The notes beneath the pieces are model-generated. The model was given only the letters and a program-made list of their open reading frames with translations. It ran no database searches and was not told the DNA's origin. This document shows positions 40,210-47,995 of a stretch of DNA of 57,331 bases, piece by piece. Position 1 is the first letter of the stretch, and each line of letters begins with the position of its first letter. Position numbers and translations under genes: made by a program. This DNA is from Microvirga splendida (GTDB taxonomy: Bacteria > Pseudomonadota > Alphaproteobacteria > Rhizobiales > Beijerinckiaceae): assembly GCF_016427565.1 (NCBI RefSeq), contig NZ_JAELXT010000028.1, positions 1 to 57,331 of the forward strand. The letters run 5' to 3'.

Positions 40210-40238
40210 AAAGGCTCCCTCGCGGAGCCTTATTTTTT
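40210..40238 (+). terminator. rho-independent terminator between parE and rnr
   Basis: AAGGCTCC, a CTCGC loop and GGAGCCTT form a perfect 8-bp stem followed by ATTTTTT. It lies 230 bp after the parE stop, so the parE transcript carries a long 3' region, or a short unannotated transcript ends here. Confidence 0.85.
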
Positions 40239-40367
40239 GCCTGAACGGGTTTCGGGCCGATGGATCTCTTGGCCCGGCCCGAGCGTCATCCTAGACGCGG
40301 GCCGCCCTGACTAGCCGCGGCCAAGCTCGCGTGCGACAAGACCCCGTCACCAGAACGAGTTCCTCCC

Positions 40368-42677
40368 TTGGTCAAACCCTCCAAAGCCGAACCCAGGTCC
40401 CATCTCCCCTCCCGCGAGGAGGTCGTCTCCTTCGTCACCCATGCCCAGGGCAAGGTGGGCAAGCGGGAGATCGCCCATCACTTCAACATCAAGGGCAGCG
40501 ACCGGATCTGGCTCAAGCAGATCCTCAAGGACCTGGAGATCGAGGGCGTCTTCGACCGCAGGGGCAAGACCGTCCACAAAGCCGGCCAGCTGCCGCCGGT
40601 GGTGCTCGCCGACATCACCAGGCGGGACCGGGACGGCGAGCTCATTGCGGTGCCGACCGAGTGGGACGAGGAGCACGGCGCGATCCCGACGATCATCCTC
40701 GTGTCGCCGCGCAAGCCGCGCCCCGGCATGCCGGTGGCAGGCGTCGGCGACCGGGCGCTGCTTCGGGTCGATCCGCTGAAGCCCGGAGATATCCACCGCT
40801 ATTCGGGACGCGTCACCAAGATCATCGCCAAGAAGCAGGCCCAGGTGCTCGGCATCTTCCGCAGCCTGCCGGAAGGCGGCGGACGGCTGATCCCGGTCGA
40901 CAAGAAGGCGCGCGATCAGGAACTGCAGATCCGCCCCGGCGACGAGGGCGAGGCGCAGGACGGCGACCTGATTGCGGTCTCGGTGATCAAGCACGGCCGC
41001 TTCGGCCTGCCGACCGCGAAGGTGAAGGAGCGCCTCGGCTCCGTGAAATCCGAGAAGGCCGTGAGCCTCATCGCGATCTTCGCCCACAACATCCCCAACG
41101 AGTTCCCGAAGGCGGTGCTGGACGAGGCCGCGGCCGCGAAGCCCGCCACCCTGGACGGCCGCGAGGATTGGCGCGCCCTGCCCCTCGTGACCATCGACCC
41201 GCCGGACGCCAAGGACCACGACGATGCCGTCCACGCGGTGCCGGACGAGGACCCGAACAATGCCGGCGGCTTCATCGTTACCGTGGCGATTGCCGACGTG
41301 TCGGCCTATGTGCGCCCCGGCTCCGCCATGGATGGGCAAGCGCAGGAGCGCGGCAACTCCGTCTACTTCCCCGACCGGGTCGTGCCCATGCTGCCGGAGC
41401 GGATCTCCAACGACCTCTGCTCCTTAAGGCCGCGGGAGGACCGCCCCGCCCTTGCGGTCCGCATGGTGATCGGCCCCGACGGGCGAAAGATCCGCCACAG
41501 CTTCCACCGGGTGATGATGCGCTCGGCCGAGAAGCTCTCCTACAGCCAAGCGCAGGCTGCCATCGACGGCCGCCCGGACGAGGTCACGACGCCGATCCTC
41601 GGCACGATCCTGAAGCCTCTCTGGGCTGCCTACGAGTTGGTCAAGAAGGCCCGCGACATCCGCGAGCCGCTCTTCCTCGACCTTCCCGAGCGCAAGATCG
41701 TGCTGAAACCCGACGGCACCGTGGACCGGGTCTTCGTGCCCGAGCGGCTGGAGGCCCACAAGCTGATCGAGGAATTCATGATCCTCGCCAACGTGGCGGC
41801 GGCGGAAGCCCTGGAGCAGGCGCAGTCCGAGCTGATCTACCGGGTCCATGACGAACCGTCGCTCGAAAAGATGCGCTCGTTGAGCGAAGTGCTGGCCTCC
41901 ATCGGCCTCAAGATCCCCGGACAGGGGCCGATCAAGCCGGAGCTGTTCAACCGCATCCTGCGCAGCGTCGACGGCTCGGAGCACCAGCTCTTCATCAACG
42001 AGGTGGTGCTGCGCTCCCAGTCCCAGGCCGAGTATTCGGCGGAGAATTACGGCCATTTCGGTCTGAATCTCCGACGCTACGCTCACTTCACCTCCCCCAT
42101 CCGGCGCTATGCGGACCTCATCGTCCACCGGGCGCTCGTCTCGGCCCTGAAGCTCGGCAAGGACGGCCTGCCCGAGGGCACCACCCGGGCGGAGCTTATC
42201 GAGATCAGCGCCAAGATCTCGGCCGCCGAGAGGCGGGCCATGGCGGCGGAGCGTGAGACAATCGACCGCCTGATCGCGCACTTCCTCGCGGACCGGATCG
42301 GGGCCACATTCGACGGGCAGATCTCGGGGGTGTCGAAGGCGGGTCTCTTCATCAAGCTGCACGAGACAGGCGCGGACGGATTCGTTCCGGCTGCCACTAT
42401 CGGCAACGACTACTACCGCTACGACGAGACGACCCACTCGATGCGCGGCGAGGATACCGGCGAGACCTACCGCCTCGGCGACAAGGTGGAGGTGAAGCTG
42501 GTGGAGGCGGCGCCCGTGGCGGGGGCGCTTCGCTTCGAGTTGCTCACCAAAGGGCGGGTCACCGCCAGGACCGGCGGCGGCCGGAAGGGCGGCAAGCGGC
42601 CGGCCCGCCGGGCCAAGGCGGCGGAAGCCGCCCGTTCCCCGACCCGGGTGAAGGTCAAGCGGCGCGGGCGCGCCTGA
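40368..42677 (+). CDS. rnr: ribonuclease R
   Basis: 769 residues. A processive 3'-5' exoribonuclease of the RNase II/RNB family. Order: N-terminal winged-helix region (about 1-75), cold-shock-like OB domains, the RNB catalytic domain with IDPPDAKDHDDAV (metal-binding Asp cluster) and HFTSPIRRYADLIVHR, then an S1 domain (ISGVSKAGLFIKLHETGADGFV) and a Lys/Arg-rich tail. The start appears to be TTG at 40368, giving MVKPSKAEPRSHLPSREEVV; no ATG or GTG fits better. DUF983 and NUDIX genes follow on the same strand in a conserved order. Confidence 0.96.
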   Translation: MVKPSKAEPRSHLPSREEVVSFVTHAQGKVGKREIAHHFNIKGSDRIWLKQILKDLEIEGVFDRRGKTVHKAGQLPPVVLADITRRDRDGELIAVPTEWDEEHGAIPTIILVSPRKPRPGMPVAGVGDRALLRVDPLKPGDIHRYSGRVTKIIAKKQAQVLGIFRSLPEGGGRLIPVDKKARDQELQIRPGDEGEAQDGDLIAVSVIKHGRFGLPTAKVKERLGSVKSEKAVSLIAIFAHNIPNEFPKAVLDEAAAAKPATLDGREDWRALPLVTIDPPDAKDHDDAVHAVPDEDPNNAGGFIVTVAIADVSAYVRPGSAMDGQAQERGNSVYFPDRVVPMLPERISNDLCSLRPREDRPALAVRMVIGPDGRKIRHSFHRVMMRSAEKLSYSQAQAAIDGRPDEVTTPILGTILKPLWAAYELVKKARDIREPLFLDLPERKIVLKPDGTVDRVFVPERLEAHKLIEEFMILANVAAAEALEQAQSELIYRVHDEPSLEKMRSLSEVLASIGLKIPGQGPIKPELFNRILRSVDGSEHQLFINEVVLRSQSQAEYSAENYGHFGLNLRRYAHFTSPIRRYADLIVHRALVSALKLGKDGLPEGTTRAELIEISAKISAAERRAMAAERETIDRLIAHFLADRIGATFDGQISGVSKAGLFIKLHETGADGFVPAATIGNDYYRYDETTHSMRGEDTGETYRLGDKVEVKLVEAAPVAGALRFELLTKGRVTARTGGGRKGGKRPARRAKAAEAARSPTRVKVKRRGRA

Positions 42678-42692
42678 CAAGAAGGATAAGGC

Positions 42693-43169
42693 ATGTCTTT
42701 GTCGATCAAGACCGCAGCGGACGCGGACGAGGTGAAGGTCGTTCCCGCCATGCGGCGCGGCTTCCTGAACCGCTGCCCGGCCTGCAACAGGGGCCGGCTG
42801 TTCGGTCGCTTTCTCAAGGTCGCCGACCATTGCGAATCCTGCGGGACGGAGTTCCACCACCACCGCGCCGACGACCTGCCGCCTTATCTGGTGATCTTCA
42901 TCGTCGGCCACCTGATCGGCTACGGGATCCTCATGGCCGAGACCAGGCTCGAGGTGCCGATGTGGGTGCATCTGGCAATCTGGCCTGCGCTGACCCTGGT
43001 CCTGTGCCTCGCGTTGCTCCAGCCGGTGAAAGGCGCTGTCGTGGGGCTGCAATACGCGCTAGGTATGCATGGCTTCGGGGCCGCCCGGGCCGAGACACAC
43101 GCCGACGAGGACATTGCACGTGACGGATATCGAAACCCTGGCGAAGATGGATCGCCTCGTTTCCGCTGA
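42693..43169 (+). CDS. DUF983 family membrane protein
   Basis: 158 residues. A zinc-ribbon-like N-terminus, NRCPACNRGRLFGRFLKVADHC then ESC (CX2C pairs, about residues 28-52), is followed by HHHRADDLPPYLVIF and two membrane helices, the features that define DUF983. Function unknown. It begins 15 bp after rnr and its 3' end overlaps the NUDIX gene by 50 bp if the latter starts at GTG 43120; the last 20 residues are therefore dual-coding. Confidence 0.9.
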   Translation: MSLSIKTAADADEVKVVPAMRRGFLNRCPACNRGRLFGRFLKVADHCESCGTEFHHHRADDLPPYLVIFIVGHLIGYGILMAETRLEVPMWVHLAIWPALTLVLCLALLQPVKGAVVGLQYALGMHGFGAARAETHADEDIARDGYRNPGEDGSPRFR

Positions 43170-43872
43170 GACCAACCCGAAGGCCCCTGCTCTCCGCCCC
43201 GTCGACGCCGCGACCCTCATCATCATCGACCGCAAGGCGAAAACCCCGAAGGTCCTCATGGGCAAGCGCCATGCGGGCCTCAAGTTCATGCCGGGCAAGT
43301 TCGTGTTTCCCGGCGGGCGCATCGAGGCGGGCGACCGCTCCATGACCGTGACGGGCGCGCTCCACCCCCGCGCCGAGCAGGCCCTCATGGCCCGCGTCAC
43401 CCGCCCGTCGACCCAGCGCAGCCGAGCCCTGGCACTCGCCGCCATCCGCGAGACCTTCGAGGAGACGGGCCTGATGCTCGGCACAAAGGAGTACGGCAGC
43501 CCGGAGCGTGCCCCCGCCGGCACCGCCTGGGCGGCGTTTCAGGAGCGGGGCGTCCATCCCGACCTCGAATCCCTGCACTTCATCGGCCGGGCCATCACGC
43601 CGCCGAAGCGCGTGAGGCGCTTCGACACCCGATTCTTCGCCGTGGACCGCACAGCCATCGCGGACGAGGTCGAGGGAATCATCAGCCCCGAGGCCGAGCT
43701 CGTGGAGCTGGCCTGGGTCACCATCGCTCAGGCCAAGACCCTGGACCTGCCGCCCATCACCACCGTGATCCTCGGCGAGTTGGAAGCCCGGATCGCCGCC
43801 GGGTTCGCCCATCAGCTTCCGGTCCCCTTCTTCCACCAGCAGCGCGGCCGTTTCGTGAGGGAACTGCTGTAG
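43120..43872 (+). CDS. NUDIX hydrolase with split Nudix box
   Basis: About 250 residues. The Nudix box is recognisable but interrupted: GGRIEAGDRS is followed by about 40 extra residues before AIRETFEETGLMLG, which supplies the REXXEE part. Such an insertion is known in the NUDT8/NUDT19-like branch, whose members act on CoA or other nucleotide derivatives. I chose GTG 43120, with GAGGA eight bases upstream; ATG 43147 is the alternative. It ends the rnr-DUF983-NUDIX unit, with a terminator-like hairpin at 43957-43987. Confidence 0.9.
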   Translation: MTDIETLAKMDRLVSAETNPKAPALRPVDAATLIIIDRKAKTPKVLMGKRHAGLKFMPGKFVFPGGRIEAGDRSMTVTGALHPRAEQALMARVTRPSTQRSRALALAAIRETFEETGLMLGTKEYGSPERAPAGTAWAAFQERGVHPDLESLHFIGRAITPPKRVRRFDTRFFAVDRTAIADEVEGIISPEAELVELAWVTIAQAKTLDLPPITTVILGELEARIAAGFAHQLPVPFFHQQRGRFVRELL

Positions 43873-43956
43873 GGCTTTCAGGGGCAGGAATTACACCTCC
43901 ACCCTGCCCTGCGCCCTTGACTGGCCGGCGATAATCGGGCATGGGAACCGCACGAT

Positions 43957-43987
43957 TTTCCGGCCGGGTTCGCCCGGCCTTTGCGTT
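43957..43987 (+). terminator. hairpin terminator after the NUDIX gene
   Basis: TTTTCC, GGCCGGG (43962-43968), a TTCG tetraloop and CCCGGCC (43973-43979) followed by TTTGCGTTT. The stem is strong, the T tract weak. It separates the NUDIX gene from rpmG. Confidence 0.6.
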
Positions 43988-44042
43988 TCGGCGATGCCCT
44001 GGGGCCACCCGAACCGTCGAACCGAACAAGAGGTCCTGAACC

Positions 44043-44210
44043 ATGGCCAAAGCCGCAACGATCAAAGTGAAGCTCGTCTCCACCGCCGACACGGGCTATT
44101 TCTACGTGACGAAGAAGAACTCGCGCACGATGACCGAGAAGATGTCGTTCAAGAAGTACGACCCGGTCGCGAAGAAGCACGTCGAGTTCAAGGAAGCCAA
44201 GATTAAGTAA
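44043..44210 (+). CDS. rpmG: 50S ribosomal protein L33
   Basis: 55 residues, [20 protein letters not shown] then [20 protein letters not shown] and [15 protein letters not shown]. This is the zinc-free form of L33: the CX2C pairs of zinc-binding L33 are absent, and the length is the usual one. GAGGTC lies a few bases before ATG 44043. A strong terminator follows 26 bp after the stop, so the gene is probably monocistronic. Confidence 0.97.
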   Translation: MAKAATIKVKLVSTADTGYFYVTKKNSRTMTEKMSFKKYDPVAKKHVEFKEAKIK

Positions 44211-44235
44211 TGACTTTCAGCAGATCTGCTCAGAT

Positions 44236-44266
44236 AAAAACCGCCCTTTCGGGCGGTTTTTTCTTT
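44236..44266 (+). terminator. rho-independent terminator of rpmG
   Basis: AAAAACCGCCC TTTC GGGCGGTTTTTTCTTTT, a perfect stem with a long T tract 26 bp after the rpmG stop. Confidence 0.95.
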
Positions 44267-44310
44267 TGTGCTCTAAACGAAAACAGACCAATTGGGCTGC
44301 TCCGCTATGA

Positions 44311-44904
44311 TCAGCGGCTCGAGCGGGTGTCTTCCCAGCGGCGGATCCGATCCATCTCGCGGTTATGACGGCGGAGCGAGCCGGTAACGACCACATCCCC
44401 GCGAGTGGTCCGATAGTAAGCCGGACGATCACGATTCCGGTACACGACGCGGGTGCGATAGCGCGGCTCGCGGTAGACGACACGGGTCGCCACGCGAGGC
44501 TGACGATAAACCACGCGCGGCTGGCGGTAGACGACACGGGTCCGGTAGACCGGCGCCGGCCGGTACACCACCCGCGTCACGGGAGCCGAATAATAGCCAT
44601 AGCCGTAGGCCGGATAAGCCGCCGGGTAGCTGTAGGCCGGATAGGCCGCAGGGTAACCGTAGCCGTAGCTGTAGGTGGTGCGGTAGCCGTAGGCCGGAGC
44701 GGCGTACGGAGAATAGCCGTAGCCGTAGGCAGGATAGGCATAGGACGGAGTGGCCGCCGCGGTAAGCAGGCCGCCGAGAAGAGCGCCGCCGATCAGGCCG
44801 GCGGCAATGGCGCCGCCCCGATTATGACGATGCCGGGCTTCCGCCGTTCCGACGCTTCCGGCAGCGATGATGGCAACACTCGCCAGCAATGCTAACTTCT
44901 TCAT
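44311..44904 (-). CDS. secreted Tyr/Arg-rich repeat protein
   Basis: 197 residues starting at ATG 44902-44904 (MKKLALLASVAIIAAGSVGT, cleavage likely after AEA). After a Gly-rich stretch that could be a second short hydrophobic segment (GAIAAGLIGGALLGGLLTAA), the protein is built of YPAY/YGYGY units (about residues 65-115) and then of TRVVYR-type units (VVYRPAP, VVYRQPR, VVYREPR, VVYRNRD; about 117-170), ending in a charged region. Such low-complexity envelope proteins are common in alphaproteobacteria, with unknown role. The gene is monocistronic and convergent with rpmG. Confidence 0.75.
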   Translation of the reverse strand: MKKLALLASVAIIAAGSVGTAEARHRHNRGGAIAAGLIGGALLGGLLTAAATPSYAYPAYGYGYSPYAAPAYGYRTTYSYGYGYPAAYPAYSYPAAYPAYGYGYYSAPVTRVVYRPAPVYRTRVVYRQPRVVYRQPRVATRVVYREPRYRTRVVYRNRDRPAYYRTTRGDVVVTGSLRRHNREMDRIRRWEDTRSSR

Positions 44905-45090
44905 GGTCAACCTCGTGAGAAGTGGCAAATACTCTTCGATGGAAGATCAATTCAGCACCTGAAGAATGGTTCGCAGCTTGGCTGCCGCACGCTCATCTTT
45001 TCTTGTAAAAACAAGGGTTTCTGAAGATTTGTTCAGAATTGCTCCCGCGAAAATGCAACAGCAGCTGGCGCACCCACGAGTTTGAGCCGC

Positions 45091-45726
45091 TCACCGCGCA
45101 TAGACCTGCGAGCGCGGGAAGATGGTGTTTCCGGCCACCACCTGGGCGATCACGCTGGCGATCTTGTCCCCGCCCTTCGCCGAGGGCTCGATGGGGTTGG
45201 CGTAGTCGTCCGGCTCGTCGCAGATGAGGCGCAGGTCGATCAGCGGGAGCCTGCGGGCAAAGGCTTCGCGGGTGATGACGTCGTTGAAGATCGACAAGGC
45301 CGTCACCACGAGGCGCTGCTCCTGGGGATCGGGGAAGCGGGCATCGTAGATCGTGCAGACAGCGGTCGGCAGGCGGCGCTCGAGCACCGCGTCCAGCATG
45401 GCGCGGTAGCTGCGGGCGAACTCGTCCTGCACGGCGGCGAACCGGCCGATCACCGCGGCGACGGAGCGGGCCTCCTCGCGCAGGATGCCGCTGCTGCGCA
45501 GGGCGTCGTTGCCGCCGGCGCTCACGACGAGATGGCTCGCCTCCGAAGGCAGCCGGGAGAGCTGGCTCAGGACCCCGGTCGCGACGGCGCCGTCGACCGC
45601 CCGGAGAGTGGCCGTCCAGCCCTGCGGGAGCTTGGCCTGGACCTGCTTCACCACATCGGGCTCGCCGCGCCGCACATAGGCGCCGTTGTCGAAGATGCTG
45701 TCGCCGAGCAGAACCACGTGGGTCAT
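45091..45726 (-). CDS. SGNH/GDSL hydrolase family protein
   Basis: 211 residues. The GDS nucleophile block is VVLLGDSIFDNGAYV near the N-terminus (Ser10), block III reads SAGGNDALRS, and the C-terminal Asp-His pair of a typical SGNH enzyme is not obvious: the region around EPDDYANPIEPSAKGGDKIA occupies its place. No signal peptide is seen, so it is likely cytosolic. Its ATG overlaps the stop of a single-domain receiver gene (ATGA), indicating one operon. Confidence 0.85.
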   Translation of the reverse strand: MTHVVLLGDSIFDNGAYVRRGEPDVVKQVQAKLPQGWTATLRAVDGAVATGVLSQLSRLPSEASHLVVSAGGNDALRSSGILREEARSVAAVIGRFAAVQDEFARSYRAMLDAVLERRLPTAVCTIYDARFPDPQEQRLVVTALSIFNDVITREAFARRLPLIDLRLICDEPDDYANPIEPSAKGGDKIASVIAQVVAGNTIFPRSQVYAR

Positions 45727-46103
45727 CGGTCTCTCCCGAGGAGCCGGTTCAGGGTTGGGACGAGATGGGTGGTCAGATACGGCTTGGCGACGAACTCAGC
45801 CCCCGTCGGCACGGGGCCCGAGGTGGCGTCGGAGTGGCCCGACATCATCACCACCGCGAGGTCCGGCCAGCGCCTGCGCGCCAGACCGGCCAGCTCGTGC
45901 CCGTCGATCCTGCCGGGAAGGTGGGCGTCAGCCACGAGTCCATGTACGACAGGCGAGGCTTCGAGATGCTTCAGGGCCTCGTCCGCATCCGCCGCTTCCA
46001 CGACCCTGAAGGAGGCCTCCCGCAGATGGCGGGCGGCGGCCTGCCGGATGGTCGGCTCCTCATCCACCAGAACGATGACCGGCTCTTGGTCCTGCGAAGG
46101 CAT
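45723..46103 (-). CDS. stand-alone response regulator receiver domain
   Basis: 126 residues, only a CheY-like receiver domain. The acidic pocket is VLVDEEPTIR, the phosphoacceptor Asp is in GLVADAHLPGRIDG, and the conserved Lys is in EFVAKPYLTTHLV. There is no output domain. No histidine kinase is adjacent; the partner gene is an SGNH hydrolase, coupled by a 4-bp overlap. ATG 46101-46103 (MPSQDQEPVIVLVDEE) is preferred to upstream in-frame starts that have no receiver sequence. Confidence 0.88.
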   Translation of the reverse strand: MPSQDQEPVIVLVDEEPTIRQAAARHLREASFRVVEAADADEALKHLEASPVVHGLVADAHLPGRIDGHELAGLARRRWPDLAVVMMSGHSDATSGPVPTGAEFVAKPYLTTHLVPTLNRLLGRDR

Positions 46104-46249
46104 CGGCACATCCCTCGTTGTCGGCGGCATCGAAGCCGTGCCGCAACAACTGGGGCAAAGCGGTGCTTGTTCCCCTGCGGTCACGCGGAACGCCGCCTCC
46201 GAGGCGGACGTTGATTCTTGGCCCGGTCACGGGGCCAAGGAGAGATCCG

Positions 46250-46477
46250 ATGATCGAGACACTCAGGATATCCTTGCTGACGATGACGCTCACGGCCTGG
46301 AGCACCATCGCCATGGCCCAGGTAACGCCCGGCGGGGTCGCGCCCGCTCCGCCAGGCGCCGCTCCCGTCGAGCCCGCCGGCGAAGGCTTGGACTGGCTCT
46401 GGATTATCGTCGCTGTGGTCGTCGTCGCGGCCCTGCTGTTCTATTTCCTCGGGCGCGGCCGCAACACGCGAGTCTGA
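46250..46477 (+). CDS. small membrane protein with N-terminal signal and C-terminal helix
   Basis: 75 residues. A signal-like N-terminus (MIETLRISLLTMTLTAWSTI, AMA cleavage site) is followed by a Pro/Ala/Gly-rich linker and one helix (LDWLWIIVAVVVVAALLFYF) and a basic end. AAGGAG precedes ATG 46250 by seven bases. The 14-base stretch GGAGAGATCCGATG at its start recurs at the start of another tiny membrane gene (46889). Function unknown. Confidence 0.65.
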   Translation: MIETLRISLLTMTLTAWSTIAMAQVTPGGVAPAPPGAAPVEPAGEGLDWLWIIVAVVVVAALLFYFLGRGRNTRV

Positions 46478-46499
46478 CGCAGAACGGGCCGGCCTCGGG

Positions 46500-46763
46500 T
46501 CAGGCTGGCGGCTTGCCGTCAGCCTGAAGGAACTGCCGAAAGTTCTCCAGCCAGGATGCCAGCCACAGCTCGAGGGCCGTCTTGGCGGCCTGCTCCGTCG
46601 GCCCGTAGCCCCAGGCATCCTCCTGCAGGGGCGTCGACCAGATCCAGAACCGGTTGCTGCCGTCATAGGCCACGCTGCCCACCTCGACGGACCCGACGAA
46701 GCCCACATGGCGGTTGAGCGGCACGCCGGCCACCCGATCCTGCCGCCATTCGATCCTGCTCAT
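46500..46763 (-). CDS. small hypothetical protein
   Basis: 87 residues without membrane segments, starting at ATG 46761-46763 (MSRIEWRQDRVAGVPLNRHV). It is rich in Trp (WIWSTPLQEDAWGYG, LWLASWLENFRQFL) and looks like a compact alpha/beta domain. I recognise no family. It is convergent with the 75-residue membrane gene. Confidence 0.6.
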   Translation of the reverse strand: MSRIEWRQDRVAGVPLNRHVGFVGSVEVGSVAYDGSNRFWIWSTPLQEDAWGYGPTEQAAKTALELWLASWLENFRQFLQADGKPPA

Positions 46764-46888
46764 GGGCCGCCGATTCCTCTCGTCGATGCTCGGCGAACTA
46801 GAGCGCGCAGGGCCCCGCACAAGGCTGCCCCTCGCGGAACAGGGACGCGCCAATGACGTTGGCGAGAAGACCTCGAGGGAGAGATCCG

Positions 46889-47002
46889 ATGGAAGGCGGC
46901 GCCATTTGGCTGATCACGATCGGCACGATCATCGTGCTGTCCGCCGTTATTGTCGGTGTCGCCACGCTGCTCCGTCGCCGGCGCCGCTCCTTCAAACGAT
47001 AG
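46889..47002 (+). CDS. 37-residue single-pass membrane protein
   Basis: MEGGAIWLITIGTIIVLSAV followed by IVGVATLLRRRRRSFKR: one hydrophobic helix and a strongly basic C-terminus, consistent with a small inner-membrane protein. GAGGGAGAG precedes the ATG. The initiation region shares 14 bases with the gene at 46250. A glutaredoxin-like gene follows 19 bp downstream. Confidence 0.6.
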   Translation: MEGGAIWLITIGTIIVLSAVIVGVATLLRRRRRSFKR

Positions 47003-47021
47003 CCCCCGAAAGGACGCGATC

Positions 47022-47285
47022 TTGAAGCTCGAACTCATTCACAAATGGGCCTGCCCCTACTCGGCCCGCGTCCGCGACTTCATCGACGAGCGCGGATTGC
47101 AGGACCGGATCGCATTCCTGGAGATCAACGAGACGGAGGGCGCGAAGGACAGGCTCGCGCAGCTGACCGGAAAGACCCAGGTGCCATGCCTCGTGGTCGA
47201 CGGAGAACCGATCCTGGAAAGCCGGGACATCATCCAGTGGCTCGACACCAACCTCGGCGGTCCACAGGGTACGACCGGGGCTTGA
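47022..47285 (+). CDS. glutaredoxin/GST N-terminal domain protein
   Basis: 87 residues with a glutaredoxin-type thioredoxin fold. The active-site motif WACPYSARVRDFI has a single Cys (CPYS, monothiol-like), and the cis-Pro is in TQVPCLVVDGEPILESRDII, the GST N-domain pattern. Probably a glutathione-dependent thiol-handling protein. The start is TTG 47022 (KLELIHKWACPY follows) with AAAGGA at a good distance; no ATG is available near the fold's beginning. An SPW-repeat gene follows 10 bp downstream. Confidence 0.82.
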   Translation: MKLELIHKWACPYSARVRDFIDERGLQDRIAFLEINETEGAKDRLAQLTGKTQVPCLVVDGEPILESRDIIQWLDTNLGGPQGTTGA

Positions 47286-47295
47286 GCGCGTCGCG

Positions 47296-47670
47296 ATGCG
47301 TTTCCTCTCCACCCGCATCCATGGCGTGATCGACTACCTCTGGGGCGTTGCGTTGATAGCGAGCCCGTGGCTCTTCGGCTTTGGGGACGTGCCGGCCGCC
47401 ACATGGGTGGCCATCGTGTTCGGCGCGGGGGCGATGCTGTATTCCGCCGTGACAGCCTATGAGCTCGGCCTCCTGAAGATCCTGCCGATGCCGATGCACC
47501 TGATCCTCGACGGGCTCGGCGGGATCGTGCTGGCGGCCTCCCCGTTCCTGTTCGGCTTTGCCGACCGGGTGCTCTGGCCGCACGTTCTCTTCGGCCTGTT
47601 CTCCGTTGCCGCGTGCCTTGTCACACATCGCGAACCGATGCTGGCGACAGGCCGCCGGGAACCGGCCTGA
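47296..47670 (+). CDS. SPW repeat membrane protein
   Basis: 124 residues with four membrane helices arranged as two repeats. The repeat motif appears as IASPWLFGFGD (about residues 22-32) and AASPFLFGFAD (about 80-90), which defines the SPW family. Function unknown. Likely cotranscribed with the glutaredoxin-like gene upstream. Confidence 0.82.
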   Translation: MRFLSTRIHGVIDYLWGVALIASPWLFGFGDVPAATWVAIVFGAGAMLYSAVTAYELGLLKILPMPMHLILDGLGGIVLAASPFLFGFADRVLWPHVLFGLFSVAACLVTHREPMLATGRREPA

Positions 47671-47740
47671 ATACCCAGAAAGCTTCGTTGACGGGCCAAC
47701 CCTTGAGGCGCAGCATCACGGTGCCACAAGGGAGGCGGCC

Positions 47741-47923
47741 ATGTTCGAGAGCATCGTCCAGGCGAGTGAGGCCCATCGCGAAAGCGCCCACCGGATGGTG
47801 GGATCCCTCAGGATGGCCCTGAAGGGCTGCCCGGAATGCGGCACCTCACAGATGATCGCATCCCCCAGCCTGGGCACCTGTGACGATTGCGGATCGGACC
47901 TCGTGGTCCTGCCGCGCGAATAG
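47741..47923 (+). CDS. small zinc-ribbon protein
   Basis: 60 residues. A helical N-terminal half (MFESIVQASEAHRESAHRMV) precedes a zinc ribbon with CPECG and CDDCG (Cys30, Cys33, Cys47, Cys50). GGGAGG lies eight bases before ATG 47741. Probably a metal-stabilised small domain; no role can be proposed from context. Confidence 0.7.
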   Translation: MFESIVQASEAHRESAHRMVGSLRMALKGCPECGTSQMIASPSLGTCDDCGSDLVVLPRE

Positions 47924-47995
47924 ACTTTCCAGTCACGGCTTGCCCGCACCGAAAAGAGGACTTGGATCGCACCAAAGAGCTTGCGGGGAGTTGAT

